The notes beneath the pieces were generated by a model, which did not search any database, was not told where the DNA came from, and saw only the letters and a program-made list of their open reading frames with translations. From positions 186,001-250,000 of the forward strand of contig CANJKZ010000508.1 of the NCBI GenBank assembly GCA_947471745.1: a stretch of DNA of 64,000 nucleotides, read 5' to 3'. Both the position numbers and the translations under genes were made by a program. Source of the stretch: Closterium sp. Naga37s-1 (lineage: Eukaryota > Streptophyta > Zygnematophyceae > Desmidiales > Closteriaceae). Positions 53,205 through 63,757 of this stretch are shown in pieces (the stretch's first letter is position 1; each line of letters opens with the position of its first letter).

Positions 53205-53499
53205 GTACATCTCCCTTCTCAACCCTCGCACTTGTGTGGGCTTTCATGCACTATACTGCACACTCCCTTCCTTACTGCCCTCTGTCACACTCAAGAGACC
53301 TCACTCCCCCAAGGTAGCAAGGTAGCAGGTATGTGCTCAGGTATTAGGTTAAGCTTTGTTCAGCTGGTACGAGGTCTCTTGGCTGTGCCACGGCAGCAGT
53401 CCATTCATGCAAGCATCATTCGTGCATTTTCTTCACCCTGATTTGGATATAACCTCAACGCCCTCCCCACTCCTCTGATCCCCCGTCACTCCGTGTCCT
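53205..53499 (+). other. Linker between first exons and 352-bp array of locus 2
   Basis: Pyrimidine-rich (53210-53300), then AAGGTAGCAAGGTAGCAGGT, a cluster of AG|GT junctions, then mixed sequence. No gene seen. Confidence 0.4.
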
Positions 53500-55330
53500 G
53501 AGCGCGGCAGCAGGAGCGCGGGCAGCGGGCGAGGGGAGCACCAGGGCGGGCAGCAGGAGCGCGGGCAGCGGGGCAGCAGCGCCGGCCTCATCAACGGTTG
53601 AGGTTGCAGTATCGCCCCTGCCACCACACTCCACTCGAGCCCACTCCCCCTCAGGTTCAGGTTCAGGTTCAGGTGCAGGTACAGGTTGGTAGCGGCTCTT
53701 GTGGGGTTGTGGTTGGCGTCACATGCACTGTCGTTTCTGCTGTTGGTCGTTTCTGCTGTTGCACGTGTGTTTGACACTTTTCTCCTTTGCAACCCCTCTT
53801 ACTTTCGGCTGCCTTTCCTTTCCGCCCTCCCCTCCCTCCCCTCCCTTCCCTGCCAGGCCTTCAGAAGCCAGGGGGACGGCAGCAGGCGAGCAGCAGGCGA
53901 GGGGAGCACCAGGACGGGCAGCAGGAGCACGGGCAGCGGGGCAGCAGCGCCGGCCTCATCAACGGTTGAGGTTGCAGTATCGCCCCTGCCACCACACTCC
54001 ACTCGAGCCCACTCCCCCTCAGGTTCAGGTTCAGGTTCAGGTGCAGGTTCAGGTTGGTAGCGGCTCTTGTGGGGTTGTGGTTGGCGTCACATGCACTGTC
54101 GTTTCTGCTGTTGCACGTGTGTTTGACACTTTTCTCCTTTGCAACCCCTCTTACTTTCGGCTGCCTTTCCTTTCCGCCCTGCCCTCCCTCCCCTCCCTTC
54201 CCTGCCAGGCCTTCACAAGCCAGGGGGACGGCAGCAGGCGAGCAGCAGGCGAGGGGAGCACCAGGGCGGGCAGCAGGAGCGCAGGCAGCGGGGCAGCAGC
54301 GCCGGCCTCATCAACGGTTGAGGTTGCAGTATCGCCCCTGCCACCACACTCCACTCGAGCCCACTCCCCCTCAGGTTCAGGTTCAGGTTCAGGTGCAGGT
54401 TCAGGTTGGTAGCGGCTCTTGTGGGGTTGTGGTTGGCGTCACATGCACTGTCGTTTCTGCTGTTGCACGTGTGTTTGACACTTTTCTCCTTTGCAACCCC
54501 TCTTACTTTCGGCTGCCTTTCCTTTCCGCCCTGCCCTCCCTCCCCTCCCTTCCCTGCCAGACCTTCACAAGCCAGGGGGACGGCAGCAGGCGAGCAGCAG
54601 GCGAGGGGAGCACCAGGGCGGGCAGCAGGAGCACGGGCAGCGGGGCAGCAGCGCCGGCCTCATCAACGGTTGAGGTTGCAGTATCGCCCCTGCCACCACA
54701 CTCCACTCGAGCCCACTCCCCCTCAGGTTCAGGTTCAGGTTCAGGTGCAGGTTCAGGTCGGTAGCGGCTCTTGTGGGGTTGTGGTTGGCGTCACATGCAC
54801 TGTCGTTTCTGCTGTTGCACGTGTGTTTGACACTATTCTCCTTTGCAACCCCTCTTACTTTCGGCTGCCTTTCCTTTCCGCCCTGCCCTCCATCCCCTCG
54901 CTTCCCTGCCAGGCCTTCACAAGCCAGGGGGAGGGCAGCAGGCGAGCAGCAGGCGAGGGGAGCACCAGGGCGGGCAGCGGGGCAGCAGCGCCGGCCTCAT
55001 CAACGGTTGAGGTTGCAGTATCGCCCCTGCCACCACACTCCACTCGAGCCCACTCCCCCTCAGGTTCAGGTTCAGGTTCAGGTGCAGGTGCAGGTTGGTA
55101 GCGGCTCTTGTGGGGTTGTGGTTGGCGTCACATGCACTGTCGTTTCTGCTGTTGCACGTGTGTTTGACACTTTTCTCCATTGCAACCCCTCTTACTTTCG
55201 GCTGCCTTTCCTTTCCGCCCTGCCCTCCCTCTTCTCCCTACCCTGCCAGGCCTTCACAAGCCAGGGGGACGGCAGCAGGCGGGGAAGGCAGCAGAGGGAT
55301 CACTGGAGGAGAAGGGGAGGGGAGGGAGGG
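53500..55330 (+). repeat. 352-bp tandem exon-intron repeat, locus 2
   Basis: About five units with period 352 (53787, 54139 and 54491 correspond). Each has a pyrimidine tract ending CCCTGCCAG, a 166-nt exon-like block from GCCTTCA (starts ~53855, 54210, 54562, 54914) to CCCCCTCAG, a CAGGTT hexamer run, and ~150 bp of conserved intron-like sequence. The fourth block lacks 15 bp. 166 is not a multiple of three, so joining successive blocks would shift frame. The last unit (from 55250) diverges into a purine-rich block ending TGCCAG|TTAAGT. Near-identity between units implies recent expansion. Confidence 0.85.
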
Positions 55331-55783
55331 ATGAGGCAACAGCCCTGCTGGCGGCTCTTCATCTGCCAGTTAAGTCACTCTTCCTCATAATCGTCCCTCA
55401 CCTTTGCTTGCTGCGCATTGTTCATACTCGCTGCTTTCTCTTTGCCTCTCAAACTTTCGCCACTGGCTCACAAGCCACAGACTTTCCCCCTGACTTCAGG
55501 TAAGCCCCCAGGCTCAGGTTCAGGTTTAGCCTACAGCCCCCTCAGGTTCAGGTTCAGCTTCAGGTTCAGTCTTGTCTACAGGCCCCTCAGGTTCAGGTTC
55601 AGGTTCAGGTTCGGGTTACGTCCTTAGGTCCCCTTGCAGTCTGTGCCTTGTGCTCCTGCCCCCTCCAGTGGCCGATCATATAACCCGCCCTGCCTGTGTG
55701 ACTCGCACTTGTAAACTCTGCTAGCTGTCAACCCGCCCTTCCTCCCCTCGCTGCCCACTGACCAGCTCTGCGTGTGCCTTGCA
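55331..55783 (+). other. CAGGTT-rich linker, locus 2
   Basis: After TTAAGT (55370-55375) comes pyrimidine-rich sequence, then ~125 bp (55495-55620) with many CAGGT motifs including runs of CAGGTT, then leader sequence common to the R1 modules (CTGCCCACTGACCAGC). Confidence 0.5.
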
Positions 55784-57790
55784 GGTGGAGGGGAGGGGCG
55801 GGGGTCAACACCGACGCTCCCTCACGCCCCTCCCCTGTGGCCGTGCAGGTACCCGTGGGGATGGAGAGGAGGCAGCACTGACTCTCGTTGCCACAAGGGA
55901 GATTATCGGGGTGGGCTTGGCCTCTCAAGGTACGTGAGCCTCTCTCTTGCCCTCATCCCTTTCTGCTCTTCAATTCCGCCTTCTCGTTTTCCTCAGCTTC
56001 AGTTTGTTTTCTTGTTAGTCATGCCAACTCACTTACTCTTACTTCCCCCCTTTCTTCCCTCCTTACCAGATCGCTCGGAATGCTGGGAGGAGGGCTGCCG
56101 TGCAAGGGAGTAATCTGCTGGTGCTTCATCTTCAGCCGCCCTCTGCTCGCTCTCACACAATCAGCTAAGTGTCCCTTCCTCCATGCCCTCGCCCTTGCTG
56201 CTGCCATTTCGTTTTTCGCATCTGAGTTCGCACCCCTCCTCTTGAAGCAAAGCCACTGGTTAGGTCCGCCTCACATGCCACAGACCCCTCAACTCCAGGT
56301 AACCCCTCAGGTGTAGATCAGGTGCAGGTAACCCTTTCAGGTGCAGGTAACCCCTTCAGGTGCAGGTAAGCTCTCAGGTTCACCCCTTGGGGTCTGTGCT
56401 TTGTGGCTTGGCCTCCACCAGTGGCCCCTCCCTGCTCTCGCCTTGCAAACTCTCTTCTCGCTCTTGCACTCTCACCCTTCCTCCCCTCGCTGCCCACTGA
56501 CCAGCTCTGCGTGTGCCTTGCAGGTGGAGGGGAGGGGCGGGGGTCAACACCGACGCTCCCTCACGCCCCTCCCCTGTGGCCGTGCAGGTACCTGTGGGGA
56601 TGGGAGGGAGGAAGCACTGCCAGTCGCTGCCACAAGGGAGAGTATCGGGGTGGGCTTGGCCTCTCAAGGTACGTCAGCCTCTCTCTTGCCCTCATCCCTC
56701 TCCCTTTCTGCTCTTCATTCTCGTTTTCCTCGGCTATAGTTTGTTTTTCTTGCTAGTCATGCCAACTCACTTGCTCTTACTTCCCCCCTTTCTTCCCCCC
56801 TTACCAGGTCACTTGGCATCGAGTGAAGACTGCAGTGGTGCTTCAGCTGCCCTCTGCTCGCTCTCACACAATCAGCTAAGTGTCCCTTCCTCCATGCCCT
56901 CGCCCTTGCTGCTGCCATTTCGTTTGTCGCATCTGCTTTCGCACCCTTCCTCTTGAAGCAGTGCCACTGGTTAGGTCCGCCTCACATGCCACAGACCCCC
57001 CAACTCCAGGTAACCCCTCAGGTGTAGATCAGGTGCAGGTAACCCCTTCAGGTGCAGGTACCCTCTCAGGTGCAGGTACCCTCTCAGGTTCACCTCTTGG
57101 GGTCTGTGCTTTGTGGCTTGGCCTCCACCAGTGGCCCCTCCCTGCTCTCGCCTTGCAAACTCTCTTCTCGCTCTTGCACTCTCACCCTTCCTCCCCTCGC
57201 TGCCCACTGACCAGCTCTGCGTGTGTGCCTTGCAGGTGGAGGGGAGGGGCGGGGGTCAACACCGACACTTCCTCACGCCCCTCCCCGGTGGCGGTGCAGG
57301 TACCTGTGTGGATGGGAGTGAGGCAGCACTGCCGGTCTCTGCCACAAGGGAGAGTATCGGGGTGGGCTTGGCCTCTCAAGGTACGTCAACTGCCCTCTTG
57401 CCCTCGTCTCTCTCTCTTTCTGTTCTTCAGTTTTGCCTTCTCGATTTCATTTTTGTTTTTCAGTTTTGTTTTTCCTTCTCTGGTCCAGCCAACTCAGTTG
57501 CTTTTACTTCCCCCCTTTCGTCTGCCTCCACCCCCCTCGCCTGTGGCCGTGCAGGTGCCTGTCTGTGGGGATGGGAGGGGGGCAGCTCTGCCAGTCGCTG
57601 CCACAAGGGAGAGTATCGGGTTGGGCTTGGCCTCTCAAGGTACGCCGCCTCCCCTGTTGCCCTCAACCCTCTCTATTTCTGCTCTGTAGTTCCGCCTTCT
57701 CTTTCTCGTCAACTTCAGTTCATTGGTTTCTCTAGTCCAGCCTATTCACTTTCTTTTACTTTCCCCCTATTCTTCTGCCCCCACCCCTGC
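55784..57790 (+). repeat. R1/R2 exon-intron array of locus 2
   Basis: R1 blocks at 55784-55929, 56524-56668 and 57235-57380, each CTTGCAG to CAAG before GTACGT, plus a partial one ending ~57639. R2 blocks at 56070-56164 (32 codons open) and 56808-56875 (23 codons open) reach a TAA in phase 0 inside AATCAG|CTAAGT. 56513 onward matches 46787 onward at an offset of 9726, so this array is paralogous to block c of locus 1. CAGGT linkers at 56295-56380 and 57005-57090. Confidence 0.65.
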
Positions 57791-58462
57791 AGGCCACTGC
57801 GCATCGAGAGAAGACTGTAGCAGAGAAGCTGAGTAGCAGACCGGCAGCAGCAGTTGTAGCAGCAGAAGCGGCAGCAGAAGCAGCAGCAGCAGTGGGGGGT
57901 GGGGGGTTAGAGGCGGGCTAGGTTAGGTCGAGTCGTGAGCGAGGTGTGGTATGGTATCAGGTAAGGTATGGTAACAGGTTTGGTATGGAGATCTGATCCC
58001 CTCCCCTCTTTCTTCCTCCCCACCTCTCTTTGCAGCCTGAGTATGGAGGGAGCACTGGAGCAAGGGCGGGACAGAGGCATCTCTCTTTTCATCCTCACCT
58101 ACCCCTCCCCTTCTCCCTCGCGCTGCCCCCCTCCCCACTTTCCAGCACGGTCGATGCAGCCTGAGGGAGAGAGGGAGCAAGGGCGGGACAGAGCCATCGC
58201 ACTAACCCCACTCATCCCCCTCCCTCCTCCCCCCTCCTCCTCCCTCCCCACTTCCCAACACCCTGAGGCAACATGGCGCTCTGCATGGCTGTGGTAGGTA
58301 GAGGTAAGAGGCATGGGGTGAAGGGGAGAGTGGGGAGGCGGTGGGAAGCATGGGAGCAAGTGGGCAGGTCACTCTCTCAGGGGCAGCATCCTCTAGGCAT
58401 GTGCCTTGCGGGTCGGGGTGTGGTGGGTGGAATCTGCGCGGCACGGCACTCGGTGCTCAAGT
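57791..58462 (+). other. 3' module of locus 2 with CAG-rich block
   Basis: Paralogue of 48020-48683: GAAGCTGAGTAGCAGACC, a CAG/GCA run (57840-57895), GTGGGGGGTGGGGGG, GGTATGGTATC repeats, then GCCTGAGTATGGAGGG at ~58036. Differences are mostly in the CAG run and poly-C/T stretches. Confidence 0.5.
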
Positions 58463-58674
58463 AACTAACCTGACGTTAAGGCTTAATGGGCACCGTCAGA
58501 GTCGACCGGCCGGCGACTCTGGTTCGCGTCAGCTCTAGCTACGTCAGGGGCAGGATTTGAGTCTTGGGCTGGAAGCAATTTTCCACTACCACACCTCGCC
58601 CTTCAAGGCACAGCCCCTGGGGGTGCTGTTTCCGAAGGGGAGTGGGCTGTCTGCTGCTCCTACTGCTGGCAGGT
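58463..58674. repeat. Conserved hairpin-bearing segment, locus 2
   Basis: Copy of 48684-48895, including the GAGTCGACCGGCCGG..CGACTC inverted repeat and the GCTGGCAG|GTAAGG end. I see a single changed base (CTACCGCACC to CTACCACACC). Confidence 0.6.
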
Positions 58675-58774
58675 AAGGTGGGGAGGGGATGGGTGGGCTG
58701 TGTGGTGATGGTGGTGATGGGGTGATGGGGTGATGGTGGTGAGAGGCAGTGGGGTTGGCGGTGGCATATGATGA

Positions 58775-59450
58775 GCCATATGGCACTGATGCCACCCTTA
58801 AGCATGGAAGCATGATGCTCATGCTTGGTTGTTTGGGGGCACATGATGAGTTGCACTGATGCCACCCTTAAGCATGGAAGCATGATGCTCATGCTTGGTT
58901 GGTTGGGGGCACATGATGAGTTGCACTGATGCCACCCTTAAGCATGGAAGCATGATGCTCATGCTTGGCTGGTTGGGCGCACATGATGAGTTGCACTGAT
59001 GCCACCCTTAAGCAGGAAGCATGATGCTCATGCTTGGCTGGTTGGGGGCACATGATGAGTTGCACTGATGCCACCCTTAAGCAGGAAGCATGATGCTCAT
59101 GCTTGGCTGGTTGGGGGCACATGATGAGTTGCACTGATGCCACCCTTAAGCATGGAAGCATGATGCTCATGCTTGGCTGGTTGGGGGCACATGATGAGTT
59201 GCACTGAAGCCACCCTTAAGCATGGAAGCATGATGCTCATGCTTGGCTGGTTGGGGGCACATGATGAGTTGCACTGATGCCACCCTTAAGCATGGAAGCA
59301 TGATGCTCATGCTTGGTTGGTTGGTGGCACATGATGAGTTGCACTGATGCCACCCGTGCATGGAAGCATGATGCTCATGCTTGGTTGGTTGGTGGCACAT
59401 GATGAGTTGCACTAATGCCACCCGTGCATGGAAGCGTGATGCTCGTGAGT
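58775..59450. repeat. 68/70-bp minisatellite with hairpin core, locus 2
   Basis: Ten units at 58808, 58878, 58948, 59017, 59086, 59156, 59226, 59296, 59364 and 59432. Most are 69-70-bp CCCTTAAGCA types and only the last two are CCCGTGCATGG types, the reverse of the proportion in locus 1. Same hairpin core. Confidence 0.9.
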
Positions 59451-59660
59451 GGGTGAAAGGGGCTGAGTCCCCTTGGGTGGGTGAGTGCAAGTGAAAGGGG
59501 CTGAGGGTGAGTGCAAGTGAAAGGGGCTGAGTTCCCTTGGGTGGGTGAGTGCAAGTGAAAGGGGCTGAGTTCCCTTGGGTGGGTGAGTGCAAGTGAAAGG
59601 GGCTGAGTCCCCTTGGGTGGGTGAGTGCAAGTGAAAGGTGCTGAGTTCCCTTGGGTGGGT
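59451..59660. repeat. 38-bp minisatellite, locus 2
   Basis: GTGAAAGGGGCTGAG units as in locus 1, one truncated (near 59495) and several with TTCCCTT in place of TCCCCTT, which weakens the stem. Confidence 0.85.
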
Positions 59661-59880
59661 GAGCATGATTCTCATGCTTGGTTGGTGGCACATGATGAGC
59701 CGTATGGCACTGATGCCACCTGTTGCTTGAGAGCATGATGCTCATGCTTGGTTGGTGGCACTTGATGAGCTGTATGGCACTGATGCCACCTAATCCATGA
59801 GAGCATGACTCTTATGCTTGATTGGTGGCACCTGATTAGCTGTATGGCATTGATGCCACCGGATGCGTGAAAGTCTATTG
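59661..59880. repeat. Degenerate ~70-bp hairpin repeat, locus 2 end
   Basis: Three diverged units with AGCATGATKCTCATGCTTGG-like cores (about 59664, 59733, 59803) and TATGGCACTGATGCCACC. Older relatives of the 68-bp minisatellite. Confidence 0.7.
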
Positions 59881-60330
59881 TGGTGAGTCTGCTAAGGTGG
59901 GTGAGTGGGGGAGTGGGATGGTCAGGTGGGAGGTGGTGGGTAGTGGTGGAGACTGGGTGGTGGAGGTAAGAGGCAGAGGGAATTGGATGGTCAGGTGGGA
60001 GGTTGTTGTGAGGGTGGTGGAGAGTTGCAGGGGCGAGCAGACGGATGATGGAATGAGCAAGTTTGAGAAAGCGCCAATGATGTAGCACACAAATTGCAGG
60101 GGTGGAGAACGGTGGAATAGAAAATGCGGGAGATTTGTGGAGAAGCAGCTGGGTGGACGATAGTGTGGTTGGGATGGTAGCTGCTCTGCTACCCACCTTC
60201 TGTCGTACAGGTGCTGCTTTCAGCGAGGTGACCGCGTTGCTGTTTGTTGTGGTGCTGGCGGTGTTGATTGGCTGGGAGGTTTGGAAAGTACCTATGAGCA
60301 GCAGCATCATGAAAAGCAATTAGTAAAAGG
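59881..60330. other. G-rich tail of locus 2
   Basis: GGTGGTGGG-rich low-complexity DNA, then non-repetitive sequence with a short frame ending at 60323 (hydrophobic VTALLFVVVLAVLIGWEVW). It is too short and unsupported to call. Confidence 0.35.
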
Positions 60331-61733
60331 CAGAACATGCTGGGTAGGGATTAGAGCTCTCACGCTTCTCAAGCAATGATAAAATGAACTAGGGTCCATA
60401 GAGCATCTTCTTTCGCCACCAAAATAACTGGATATCAAAGCTTTGGGTTACTATGTATGAAGGTGACAAGAGTCCTGGGTGATGAAGTTGGTGCGTGCTG
60501 ATGACGCTCATGAGATATATTGGTGATTTTAATACTTACTGAAAGTTTACGCTCATAGTGAGTTCGAGGCGGCTACAGGATCCCATCAATAATGTTATGC
60601 ACATTATATCCCCTTATACTTGCGCTCAACCATACCATCGCTGGGGGAAGCGGGCGAGCCTTCACATGAGCGTCTGTCAGGGACATGTGGCTGTTTCCCG
60701 CGCAAATACTTTGAACTGCGAGACTCCCGCGCTGCGGATTTTTCGTGACTTTGCTCACGAAACCTAGTCACAGTAACCACCCTTCCCCAAGCGAAAGGCC
60801 AACTTTTTCGGTTCACGAGGCTGTGTGCCGACACTGCGGCGGCAAGTGTCTTCCTTCAGAAAGACGGTCACTTCCGTCGCATCTCTCTCACGTCCACGTA
60901 AATCTCCCTTCACCACTCTGGATCGCTCTGGAATACCGGCATTGCTCAACTGAACCTTACACCAACGCCACTTCGTGATTCTCCTGATTTTTATTTTCGA
61001 GCTTTCCTGAACGCCATTCCTACCGCAACTCTCTCAGGCTTCTAGGCGTTAGCTCGTTCGGTTCCCTGGAATCCATGGCTGTCGCCTGAAGTTCCATGCT
61101 TACCAAACATTAATTAAGCCCTAAGCTTAGTCGCGGTTTAAGTCTTAGTAAATTGAGCTCCTATCCATCTTCGGAGCACCTCTGTTCGAGTTTCACGGTC
61201 TCTGGTGCGGGATTCTTCAAGGCTCGGCTCATTTCGTTAGCAATCCATGGCTTCCGTCTTCCCCTACTATCACAGACCGACAGCTGTCTCGCAAGCGCAA
61301 TCATAATCTGTATACTCTTTTTGCTAAGCTTCTAGACATCAAAGACAGCTCGATTATAGCTCTAGCAAACTTTTCTCGTTCAATCCTGATCAGGCCGTTT
61401 TCGAAGCTCCATGCTGATAGTTGACCGTAGCATTGATTCGGCCTCTTTGTCAAATACCAATAAGAACTTACCGCTGACGGTAGCCGGAGACGGTTCCTAA
61501 GGCTTGACGACGTTCGTAACGCCGTTCACGTGCACGTCGTGTTTCAGACTGCGACAAAAACGCCGTTTAGATTACACGTAAACAGCGATAACGATTTCTG
61601 CGTTTAGGAGTAGAATTTACGTTTCCTGAGTATGACGATCAGGACGGTTTCCTTGGAAGGGGTGATCGAGACGGCGATTCTTGATTACGATTATCTAGAC
61701 AAGGGAAGCGGATGATGACAACCGGCGAATTTT
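60331..61733. other. Unique region, possibly a third promoter
   Basis: Mixed-composition, non-repetitive DNA. A CACGTG occurs at 61527-61532, with several ACGT cores nearby. Short frames only; no motif recognised. Confidence 0.4.
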
Positions 61734-61860
61734 GACGGTGATTATTGAAACGAGGAGTACTGACGGAACGAGACGGTGATTATTGAAACGAGGAGTACTG
61801 ACGGAACGAGACGGTGCTTATTGAAACGAGGAGTACTGACGGAACGAGACGGCGATTTTT
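61734..61860. repeat. 38-bp tandem repeat GACGGTGATTATTGAAACGA
   Basis: Units at 61734, 61772, 61810 and a diverged one at 61848. They grade into degenerate GACGGTGACGATC-type repeats that continue to ~62590. Long minus-strand frames over this stretch reflect the repeat. Confidence 0.85.
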
Positions 61861-62609
61861 GACGGTGAAGATTGAAACGAGGAGTGCTGACGGCAACGAT
61901 CGAGACGTCGATTTCTGACGGTGAAAATTGTGATGAGGTGCTGTTACGGCGACGATTGACGTCTTCTGATGGTGACAAGTGGGACCTTTGAGAGTTCTGC
62001 TACCGATCTTCTGCCGGTGACGATCTTCTGACCGTGACGATTGACGTTTTCTGATGTTGACGAATGGGAGTTCTTGGAGTTGACGATCAACACTCAGTTC
62101 TGACGGTGACGATCTTCTGACGGAGAGGATTGGCGTCTTCTGATGGTTGGGACGGAAGTTGCGGAGATGACTCATCGATGATCGAGGTTGAGACGGCGAG
62201 GTTTCTTATCTTACGTTTCTGATCGAGATTGAGACGGCGGTTCCTGATCAAGTTCTTCAACGTTTTACGGTTGACGATCGAGGCAGTGAAGGCGAAGGCG
62301 AAGGCGAACGCTCGAGCAGAGAAGCGGAGAAAGTTGATGGAGTTCTTACAATTATCGCGATGACGATGGCGATCGCGACGAGGTGTTCGTACGGTAACGA
62401 AGGCGAAGGCAAGCGTTGGAGCAGAGAAGCAGAGAGGCAGAGAAGCGGAAAAGTGAAGTTGATGAAGTGGTGACGATGGCGATCGCGGCGAGGACTTGGT
62501 ACGGCGACGTTGGCGGCTTCTGATGGCGGCGATAAGATCGGGAGTTGGCGACGATTGGCGGCCGCTGACCCCGTGACGATCTTCTGACGGCGAGTAACGA
62601 TCTTTTTCA

Positions 62610-62790
62610 GACGATCCAGTCGCCGTCGTATGGCGTTGATGCTGACGATCCAGTCGCCGTCGTATGGCGTTGATGCTGACGATCCAGTCGCCGTCGCATG
62701 GCGTTGATGCTGACGATCCAGTTGCCGTCGTATGGCGTTGAGAATGACGATCCAGTCGCCGTCGTATGGCGTTGATGCTAACGATCGCGA
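62610..62790. repeat. 34-bp tandem repeat GACGATCCAGTCGCCGTCGT
   Basis: Five units at 62610, 62644, 62678, 62712 and 62746. The period is not a multiple of three, so apparent repeat peptides on the minus strand appear in rotating frames. Confidence 0.9.
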
Positions 62791-62904
62791 CGGAGGGTTT
62801 CGAAGGTCGCGAGTTCTTACGGGGACGCTGACGCTGACGACGGCGCTTGCTGGCGGGAAGGCGAAGGCCGAGGCGATTGGTGGAACATGATGAGCGCAAA
62901 AGCT

Positions 62905-63010
62905 GGAGGCGGGGGAGGAGGCGGAGGCGGAGGCGGAGGCGGAGGCGGAGGCGGAGGCGGAGGGGACGCGGACGCGGAGGCGAAGGCGGAGGCGGAGGCG
63001 AAGGTGGAGG
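62905..63010. repeat. GGAGGC hexanucleotide repeat
   Basis: About ten perfect copies between 62909 and 62970, then GGC-rich variants. G-quadruplex-capable and likely length-variable. Confidence 0.9.
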
Positions 63011-63105
63011 CGAATGCGAAGGAGGGTTTCGAAGGTGGCGAGTTCTGACGGGGCTAGTGGAGTGGAGGCGGCGGAGCGGAGGCGGAGGCGATGCATCATG
63101 TGCAG

Positions 63106-63548
63106 CTAAGTCCCTTTCTGCCCCCTTACTCGCTCTCCTTACTCACCCCTCGTATTGCTTTCTGTCTTTGATTCATTTTCTTGTCGCTTTGCTTTCTCGG
63201 CGCATGCTCGAAATCAAAACGTCAAAATCCGCGTGGCGATGGTAGCACATGGCACCGGGGCGGCTTGAGCTCACACTAGAGTTGTAGGGGGCTAGAATAG
63301 AATGCACTCATACGCATGCTCGCGTCTCTCTCTTACCCCAGTCCACCCTCGCATGCTAGCTCGCTGCCCTAGTGCCTTGTGCTACCATTGCCTTTCGTGT
63401 GTTCAGCTTGTTAGTTCATCTGCAATTTTTGCTGAAGGAATTCTCGTTTTTATACTTCTGCCTTCATTCCAATGCTTGCTCCTACTGGACCAGATTCTTA
63501 ATCTCCTTCCCCTCTGCCTTTTCTCCCAAGCCCATTTCCTTGTCCCAG
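63106..63548 (+). repeat. First copy of 648-bp module (intron-like)
   Basis: Begins CTAAGTCCC after TGTGCAG, then pyrimidine-rich sequence, then ~180 bp (63170-63352) recurring at 63823-64000 at an offset near 648. Ends CTTGTCCCAG at 63548, an acceptor-like site. Confidence 0.6.
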
Positions 63549-63757
63549 GGTCAAAACGGAGGGAGGGCAGTGGGATGACGCACGGCGTGCATCCTGCATG
63601 CCCTGCTGACCTCGCCACTCCCTCACACGCCAAACGAGCTCGACTGGCGCTGCTGCTGCTGGGAGGGCTTCTGCTGGGAGTGCCGTTGATGATGGGAGTC
63701 ACTCTGCTGCTGGCAACAACTGCTGCTGCTTCCGTCGCTCAACCCGCCGTACCGCTG
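63549..63757 (+). CDS. Candidate exon encoding a hydrophobic segment
   Basis: Follows an acceptor-like CTTGTCCCAG. The ATG at 63575 opens 61 codons to 63757, where CTG|CTAAGTCCCC begins. The peptide has a polar start (MTHGVHPACPADLATPSH), a basic KRAR and then ~30 hydrophobic residues (LALLLLGGLLLGVPLMMG...), resembling a signal anchor or signal peptide. The frame stays open to 63916 if not spliced. Not recognised. Confidence 0.3.

Noticed and set aside
62087..63099. Two 270-280-residue minus-strand frames rich in Arg/Ser as proteins
   Set aside because: They cover the 34-bp and GACGGTGACGATC repeats, with repeat peptides rotating among frames; no domain or splice evidence.
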